From positions 1 through 36,751 of the forward strand of contig JAAVAA010000097.1 in the NCBI GenBank assembly GCA_014804285.1: 36,751 nt of DNA. The letters are read 5' to 3'. Made by a program: the position numbers and the translations under genes. Below are positions 32,251-36,751 of the stretch, one piece after another. This stretch comes from Lachnospiraceae bacterium (GTDB lineage Bacteria; Bacillota; Clostridia; Lachnospirales; Lachnospiraceae). Within the stretch, counting starts at the first letter, position 1. Every line of letters starts with the position of its first letter. Below the pieces are notes generated by a model. The model saw nothing but the letters and a program-made list of their open reading frames with translations. It did no database searches and had not been told where the DNA came from.

Positions 32251-32826
32251 GTGATAAACGATAAGGAGATTAATGACTTTCAAGAAAAAAGTGGCTTTAA
32301 AATACCACGACATTTTCAAAATTTTTTAAAACAAAATAACGGTTATAGTTTTAATGGTGGAGTTATATTGTATTCGTTGGATGAGTTGGAGGAAATGAAT
32401 GAAAGTTTGCAGGTTCAAATGTATCAGCCTGATTATATGGCGATAGGCGATGATGGGGGTGGGCTAATTTTTTTGATGGAACAGGAAATAGATGCAGATG
32501 AGATTTTCGTAGTTGATATTTCAGATTATGAATTGGAAACTGCATTTTGCAAGATTAATGGATTTGAAGACTGGTTTAGCGGAGGTTGTTTAATTCCTCA
32601 AAAAGTTGATAACAGTAATACAGAATCAGATAAGAATGGAAATATATATTTGGTAAAGTTGCCTTCTAACGGAATAAAAGATTTGGTGAAAATGAAGCAA
32701 ATATTTGGAATGGATATTGCTATGTCAGAATTATTGAAAATGTCAAAAACATTACCATGCAAATTAATGTCAAATATAAAATATGCAAAAGTTAAAAAAA
32801 TTAATACAAGAATTTGGAGAATCTGA
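32251..32826 (+). CDS. SUKH (SMI1/KNR4) immunity-like protein with L7/L12-like tail
   Basis: A 191-residue protein starting with GTG, with AGGGGTG 7-8 bases upstream. Residues about 1-115 show the SUKH fold pattern (FKIPRHFQNFLKQNNGYSF, then YMAIGDDGGGLIFLM and FCKINGFEDWFSGG). Residues about 130-185 (IYLVKLPSNGIKDLVKMKQI, then ELLKMSKTLPCKLM) resemble the C-terminal domain of ribosomal protein L7/L12. Near the end, removing one A from the A7 run at 32794-32800 would extend the protein in the +1 frame to a more natural end (LIQEFGESDIFEF) at 32848, so the 3' end may be frameshifted. SUKH proteins neutralise toxins of polymorphic systems. Confidence 0.75.
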   Translation: MINDKEINDFQEKSGFKIPRHFQNFLKQNNGYSFNGGVILYSLDELEEMNESLQVQMYQPDYMAIGDDGGGLIFLMEQEIDADEIFVVDISDYELETAFCKINGFEDWFSGGCLIPQKVDNSNTESDKNGNIYLVKLPSNGIKDLVKMKQIFGMDIAMSELLKMSKTLPCKLMSNIKYAKVKKINTRIWRI

Positions 32827-32984
32827 TATATTTGAATTTCGGGATTAGATAAAGTTCTGATGGGATGAACATTACGGCTATTAATAAACTGTATGACAAA
32901 TTAATTTTTTATAAGTGCTAATGTTCAGGAAAGCTTTATTGTATATTAAGAACAAAATCAGTTTATTTATTGAGAGGATAAAAT

Positions 32985-33425
32985 ATGGACAAGTGTAGTT
33001 TTCAAAATAAGGTTAAAAAGATTGCAGAAAAGGAACCAATATTATTTGCTTTAGAGTCAGACAGTAAAGCAGATAGCGAAATGATTGAAGACGTTGAAAG
33101 TTATTATGGTATAAAATTACCTGATGCATATAAGGATTTTGTAAACCAGTATGGTGGAGGATATTTTGGCTATATCGTAGTGTATTCTTGCGATAGTAAT
33201 GGTATGTTTTATATCAAGGATAATGTATTAAAAGAATGGGTTTTCGAAAAAGGTTTCTTACCAGTTGTTGATTTCGAAACGGGAGATTTACTTGGCTTTC
33301 AAGTAAAGGAAGGCGTATGTCAGAGCACAGTTACTGAGTATTTGCACGAAGAAAATGAATTACATGAAATGAATATGGATTTTTATGAGATTTTGCTAAA
33401 ATATGGTTTGAAATTTAGTGAATAA
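32985..33425 (+). CDS. SUKH (SMI1/KNR4) immunity-like protein
   Basis: A 146-residue protein with the SUKH pattern: IEDVESYYGIKLPDAYKDFV, then NQYGGGYFGYIVVYSCDSN and FLPVVDFETGDLLGF. It is distinct from the preceding SUKH gene (no fused tail). AGAGG precedes the ATG. It belongs to the AT-rich run of orphan immunity-like genes; the cognate toxin is not in the window. Confidence 0.8.
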   Translation: MDKCSFQNKVKKIAEKEPILFALESDSKADSEMIEDVESYYGIKLPDAYKDFVNQYGGGYFGYIVVYSCDSNGMFYIKDNVLKEWVFEKGFLPVVDFETGDLLGFQVKEGVCQSTVTEYLHEENELHEMNMDFYEILLKYGLKFSE

Positions 33426-33439
33426 AATTTATTAGCATT

Positions 33440-33823
33440 TTGCACACGTCTTTGAAAGATAATCAAAAGGTCAGATTTGTAACTATTAATATCAAATTAA
33501 ATAAGAAAGTACAAGAAACTATGGATAAAGTAGATATATTAATTGATTTATTATTAGGAGACGAGGGATTTCTTATAAAGTTAAGACTTGGACAAGGCTT
33601 TGATAATAGTAAGTTTGAAAAAATAAAAGTTGTTTTGAAGGAATTGGCATTAGAATGGGAAAAGGAGAGTGCTATTCCCAAAAAAGCGTGTGATATATTT
33701 GTCGATTTTTCTCTAGCAATAGAAGGTACACTAAATTTATATGATGAGTCCACGCGCTATATCATAATGAAAGCAGAAGATGACATTATGGATTTAATAA
33801 GAGCTTGTGTTTGTAATTATTAA
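33440..33823 (+). CDS. Hypothetical small protein of the immunity cluster
   Basis: Up to 127 residues if the TTG at 33440 is used, but that start has no ribosome binding site; the ATG at 33521 gives 100 residues, beginning MDKVDILIDLLLGDEGF. It is mostly helical and acidic, with no motif that I recognise. It starts 14 bases after the preceding SUKH gene and has similar AT-rich composition, so it may be another immunity protein whose 5' end is altered. Confidence 0.45.
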   Translation: MHTSLKDNQKVRFVTINIKLNKKVQETMDKVDILIDLLLGDEGFLIKLRLGQGFDNSKFEKIKVVLKELALEWEKESAIPKKACDIFVDFSLAIEGTLNLYDESTRYIIMKAEDDIMDLIRACVCNY

Positions 33824-33916
33824 AGAAAATGAGAAATTTTGTATTTCCTAACTTAACTTTTTGTTTTCACAGATTATGATGTAACCACACAGGCTGATAC
33901 AGAAAAGAGGTACTTT

Positions 33917-35032
33917 ATGAAAACTTTTTCTTATTTTTTGTTTGAGAATTTTGACGCGGATTTGGAGTCGGAAAATCCCGACAATCCACGCCGGATCATA
34001 AGTGCCCAGGCAGATGCTATTCTGGCTCGAGTAGCCGAATTTTCTCCGCTGGCCTGCTCAGTTACTCAGCTGCGGGATGAATTTGGCACAGAGGCAGTGA
34101 GACGATTGATTACCGCTGGAGTTTTTCGCGAGCAGGAAGGACAGATTGCTTATGATACGCCCATCTTTTTGGAAGAGGACGTGCCTGTCTTGAAAGCTTT
34201 TTCCGCTACTGCTGCGGCTCCGCTGGCGGGTAGACTGTGGAACCTCCGTAATAAACTGTGGGACACTGTCGGAGGAATCAACAACGGTTTTAGCCCACAG
34301 GTTAATTTATACCATATCCTTTGCGGCATGGTCTTCGATGGATTTTTCTTCGATTACCTGGGCAAAAGAGGAGTAGTCGCCACTTCTCGGCGTCATCCAT
34401 CGGGACTGGACTATCTTTCTGTTATCTATGAGGATTGCCCGGAACTGACGCAGTTTTCTAACGGTTTGCTATGCTCTTACAACCGGTTGACAGATGGGAA
34501 GATTGCTCTGGAATCCTTCGGTGACGCAAACGGCGACCGCTTTGACCTTTACCGTTGTTTCCGTCTGCGGGAAACTGGGCGCATGCCGGAACGATTTAAA
34601 CAGGCTTGGGAACTGCTGGATAAACTGCCGAAAGGCAAGGAGCGGAACCTGCTTCTGGATAGCGCTCGTTCCCTTTTGCAAGGTAATGAGTGTTCGGAAG
34701 AGTGCCGTGCTATTCTTGAATTGTTCGGATATGTAAAGGACGGAGATATATGCGTCCCAGTATTCAATCAGACGGATGAGCCGATTATTACTGATTTGGC
34801 AGAATTGATTAAGGAAAACCTTTATGATGCAGTGGTGCATACCCTGCAAAAGATACAGACGAACTTAGAGATCACCGCCGCGAGGCATGGCGTTCCAGCC
34901 AGCGAGATTGCAAATGAATTATATCATATTCTTTTTGGCGCTATCAACGAAGAACTTGTAAAGCGAGGGCTTACGGCTGCTCCGCCATACAAGCCGGGGG
35001 AAGGCCGATATCTACAATGCATCGAATGGTGA
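33917..35032 (+). CDS. Hypothetical protein with winged-helix-like N-terminus
   Basis: A 371-residue soluble protein of unknown function. An N-terminal segment of about 30-75 (CSVTQLRDEFGTEAVRRLIT, then AGVFREQEGQIAYDTPIF) looks like a winged helix, and the rest is alpha/beta with no membrane segment. Its codons are visibly richer in G and C than those of the flanking genes on both sides, which suggests that it was acquired separately. AGAGG lies about 8 bases before the ATG. A catalytic motif is not evident. Confidence 0.65.
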   Translation: MKTFSYFLFENFDADLESENPDNPRRIISAQADAILARVAEFSPLACSVTQLRDEFGTEAVRRLITAGVFREQEGQIAYDTPIFLEEDVPVLKAFSATAAAPLAGRLWNLRNKLWDTVGGINNGFSPQVNLYHILCGMVFDGFFFDYLGKRGVVATSRRHPSGLDYLSVIYEDCPELTQFSNGLLCSYNRLTDGKIALESFGDANGDRFDLYRCFRLRETGRMPERFKQAWELLDKLPKGKERNLLLDSARSLLQGNECSEECRAILELFGYVKDGDICVPVFNQTDEPIITDLAELIKENLYDAVVHTLQKIQTNLEITAARHGVPASEIANELYHILFGAINEELVKRGLTAAPPYKPGEGRYLQCIEW

Positions 35033-35113
35033 GATTGGGTTCCATTGATGCAGAAGATATGCAAGCTAAGGTGCTGCATACGGAAGTTTATTGTTGAACC
35101 AGAAGGAGAAGAA

Positions 35114-35251
35114 GTGATAGCATTAGAAAATAATAAACAATTTAGTAATAAGTTTTACGGTACTAGAAATACACGAAAGTGGTATGATGATGATAAAAAT
35201 GGGGTAAGGCATGGCTTAGGGGGCGTGGATATCCACAATAACAGGAGGTAG
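35114..35251 (+). CDS. Small hypothetical protein, possible toxin-tail remnant
   Basis: With the GTG at 35114 (AGGAG about 5 bases upstream) this gives 45 residues, ending GVRHGLGGVDIHNNRR. The same frame is open back to 35045. The charged Gly/His/Asn-rich end resembles the tail of secreted nuclease toxins, but the fragment is too short to assign. It ends within the ribosome binding site of the next gene, so coupling is possible. Confidence 0.4.
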   Translation: MIALENNKQFSNKFYGTRNTRKWYDDDKNGVRHGLGGVDIHNNRR

Positions 35252-35256
35252 GAATA

Positions 35257-35733
35257 TTGTCATTTAATTATTTAATTTCAATGAAAAAATCCAGAAAAAA
35301 ACCGCAAGAGGGAGATGTATTTGTATTACAACCTATTAAGGATGTGTTTTATTATGGAAAGGTTATTCAAACAAATCTTAAAAGTGTAGATTCTTTTATT
35401 AATGGGATGACACTGATATATATATATAAGTATTGTTCTAATAATAAGGTAATACCAAATGATTTGGAAAATGAGGAACTTTTAATTGCGCCGGTAATTG
35501 TCAATCATCAACCATGGTGGAAAGGATATTTTGAAACTATAGGTAATGTCGGTGTGTCTGAGAATGATAGAAATATAGACTTTGCCTTTTGGGATATATT
35601 AAGAAAAAAATATGTTGACATTAATGGGCAAATAATATTGTTAAATAGTGAGCCTAAATACCGAAGTATTCATGGATTGGGAAGTTATGGGGTTGTAGGA
35701 AAAGATGTACAAAAGGCACTTGGACGGGGGTAG
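35257..35733 (+). CDS. Imm26-like immunity protein
   Basis: A 158-residue protein like immunity protein 26 (KPQEGDVFVLQPIKDVFYYG, then KVIQTN; later WWKGYFETIGN and IHGLGSYGVVGKDV). The start is TTG at 35257 because AGGAGG at 35243-35248 is 8 bases upstream; the next ATG, at 35281, is too far away. Imm26 proteins protect against polymorphic toxins delivered by type VI, type VII or RHS-like systems. No partner toxin is adjacent except the short fragment upstream. Confidence 0.7.
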   Translation: MSFNYLISMKKSRKKPQEGDVFVLQPIKDVFYYGKVIQTNLKSVDSFINGMTLIYIYKYCSNNKVIPNDLENEELLIAPVIVNHQPWWKGYFETIGNVGVSENDRNIDFAFWDILRKKYVDINGQIILLNSEPKYRSIHGLGSYGVVGKDVQKALGRG

Positions 35734-35807
35734 CAAGCTGAAACGCCTGAAAGAATACACAGGCGTTATTCTGACGGTATTGCTGGATATGATCGCGGAG
35801 GTAAATT

Positions 35808-36287
35808 ATGAGACAGACAAATTTGCAATTCCATGCAAGAAGAAATGAAATTATAAATTTTATTGGAAAGATTGTTAATGAAAATAATTTAAAGGCATTT
35901 GGGATAACACTATTTCCAGAATATGAAGCGAAAGAAATATTTCTTTCTGATAAGGAGATGTATGAATATTATAATGAAATTGTTGTATGTAAAAGCTGGA
36001 TAGAAATTAGCAACAAAGAACAATATAACGAATATTTAAATGAGAAAAGAGGCGATTTGATTATCTACTTAGGAAAAGACGATGAAACAGAGTTGGATGA
36101 ATCTAGTATGGGAGCTCTTTCAAACGATAATATTGATGTTTTTTGGAAAAAAGTGATAACTCAGTTTAAAAAGGAATTATTGAAAGGGGCTTATGTCGTA
36201 TCTCCCAATGGGTGTGGTAGATATTATCCTAATCATTGGTATACCAAAGGGGCAAAAGATGCTTACGAAAAGGGCATAATTATTTAG
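35808..36287 (+). CDS. Hypothetical protein of the immunity cluster
   Basis: A 159-residue acidic soluble protein, with GGAGG about 7 bases before the ATG. I recognise no family. It lies in the run of immunity-like genes with the same AT-rich composition and direction, and contains SPNGCGRYYPNHWYTKGAKD near its end. A role as immunity protein is inferred only from position. Confidence 0.6.
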   Translation: MRQTNLQFHARRNEIINFIGKIVNENNLKAFGITLFPEYEAKEIFLSDKEMYEYYNEIVVCKSWIEISNKEQYNEYLNEKRGDLIIYLGKDDETELDESSMGALSNDNIDVFWKKVITQFKKELLKGAYVVSPNGCGRYYPNHWYTKGAKDAYEKGIII

Positions 36288-36402
36288 CAGGGACCAGGAT
36301 GGAATCGATATCTATTAGAAAAGCAGATGGATGAAAATATTTCAATGTAGACTAAAAATTTGTAGGAGGATGCTAAGGATATAGATATGTAATCAGGACG
36401 GT

Positions 36403-36573
36403 TCAATTGTCCCGATTTTTATGAGATACGGGGTATCCGTTTCCTTGAAGATCAGTGGTAATATCGTTGAGACGCTGCTTTTCGGAGCGATTTTTCTTCT
36501 CATTGATAATACCGCTTTCCCAAGCTCCTTTTGGGGCAGTGCGGATGCGCTTGTTTTTATCAGTTGCCTTCAT
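36403..36573 (-). CDS. Small basic protein on the opposite strand
   Basis: A 56-residue protein beginning MKATDKNKRIRTAPKGAWES, rich in Lys, Arg and Asn. A consensus AGGAGG (36579-36584 on the minus strand) lies 5 bases before the ATG, which supports expression. It is the only minus-strand gene in the island. No family is recognised; it may be a piece of a mobile element. Confidence 0.5.
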   Translation of the reverse strand: MKATDKNKRIRTAPKGAWESGIINEKKNRSEKQRLNDITTDLQGNGYPVSHKNRDN

Positions 36574-36597
36574 TATGACCTCCTGGATTTTGATAGA

Positions 36598-36738
36598 ATT
36601 AGTATAACCAAAAAATGGAGAAATATAAGGATACTTGCAAACAATGAGATAACAGAGGAATTAAGTAAGCACTCTGATAAGTTTGGCGATTGGCAGTGTG
36701 CTTATAGCGGATACAAAACGGAGGAGAATAATTTTTAA
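36598..36738 (+). pseudogene. 3' fragment of an unknown gene
   Basis: From 36598 the plus strand reads ISITKKWRNIRILANNEITE and ends KTEENNF at 36738, a plausible protein tail. Upstream, the same frame runs through the antisense of the small minus-strand gene and has no ribosome binding site, so only the tail looks genuine. It may be the 3' remnant of an immunity gene. Confidence 0.35.
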
Positions 36739-36751
36739 TGGATGATATAAA
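36739..36751 (+). CDS. Start of a further gene, cut by the window edge
   Basis: An ATG at 36739 (MDDI...) begins directly after the preceding stop, with GGAGGAG about 10-16 bases upstream. Only four codons are in the window, so nothing can be said about function. Confidence 0.4.

Noticed and set aside
35734..35807. In-frame sense sequence after the TAG of the Imm26-like gene (and likewise after the TAG at 36285)
   Set aside because: Both continue for about 20-25 plausible residues, but each gene already has a normal length, and nothing supports read-through or stop recoding.
36421..36597. First half of the plus-strand frame 36421-36738
   Set aside because: No ribosome binding site, and it is antisense to the better supported 56-residue gene; only the 3' tail looks coding.
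1..36751. tRNA, rRNA, CRISPR arrays, complete insertion sequences, attachment sites
   Set aside because: None were recognised on either strand when reading the window.

Overview
The window looks like chromosome of an anaerobic butyrate-producing Firmicute, most likely a Lachnospiraceae member (Clostridium cluster XIVa). The main reasons are a complete acetyl-CoA to butyryl-CoA operon in the order thl-crt-hbd-bcd-etfB-etfA, strong AGGAGG-type ribosome binding sites, TTGACA/TATAAT promoters, a T-box on an aminoacyl-tRNA synthetase gene, and an Rpn-type protein of the Lachnospiraceae kind. No rRNA, tRNA, CRISPR array or intact insertion sequence was seen. Family names are by sequence recognition without database searches.

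Region by region. (1) 1-2410: a strong promoter, a yybP-ykoY (Mn2+) riboswitch with a mutually exclusive terminator, then the SPFH membrane proteins hflK-hflC. (2) 2444-8779: the butyrate operon, with an extended -10 promoter, a Rex-like operator just after the -10, intra-operon hairpins and a final terminator. It converts acetyl-CoA to butyryl-CoA; Bcd-EtfAB probably bifurcates electrons to ferredoxin. The terminal CoA-transferase or kinase is not in the window. (3) 8909-17299: accessory chromosome with a RhuM-like protein, an SH3-like anchored protein plus a small membrane protein, an MFS transporter, an LPD3-like small protein, two XRE regulators (one with C-terminal helical repeats, one membrane-anchored) and two paralogous membrane proteins, one of them broken. 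(4) 17468-24106: ybaK, then a compact gene run: small basic membrane protein, mtnA, MATE pump, class II aldolase, ABC ATPase, ABC permease. mtnA plus aldolase suggests a DHAP-shunt type salvage of 5-deoxyribose or methylthioribose phosphates. (5) 24170-26211, minus strand: methionyl-tRNA synthetase under a T-box with an AUG specifier. (6) 26284-29091: a BlaI-type repressor with two operator copies and an M56 (BlaR1-like) membrane peptidase whose sensor part is not a penicillin-binding domain but a beta-rich module followed by helical repeats. (7) 29176-31621: Nudix hydrolase, GNAT acetyltransferase, and an Rpn-family protein behind a structured leader. (8) 31644-36751: an AT-rich island of small orphan immunity-like genes (Imm42-like, two SUKH/SMI1-KNR4, Imm26-like and unknowns), interrupted by one visibly GC-richer winged-helix-like gene. 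Two of the immunity genes carry apparent single-base homopolymer frameshifts, and no toxin gene is visible.

The most unusual observations are the manganese riboswitch in front of hflKC, the BlaR1-like protein with a non-beta-lactam sensor and repeats resembling those of a nearby XRE regulator, and the mtnA-MATE-aldolase gene run.
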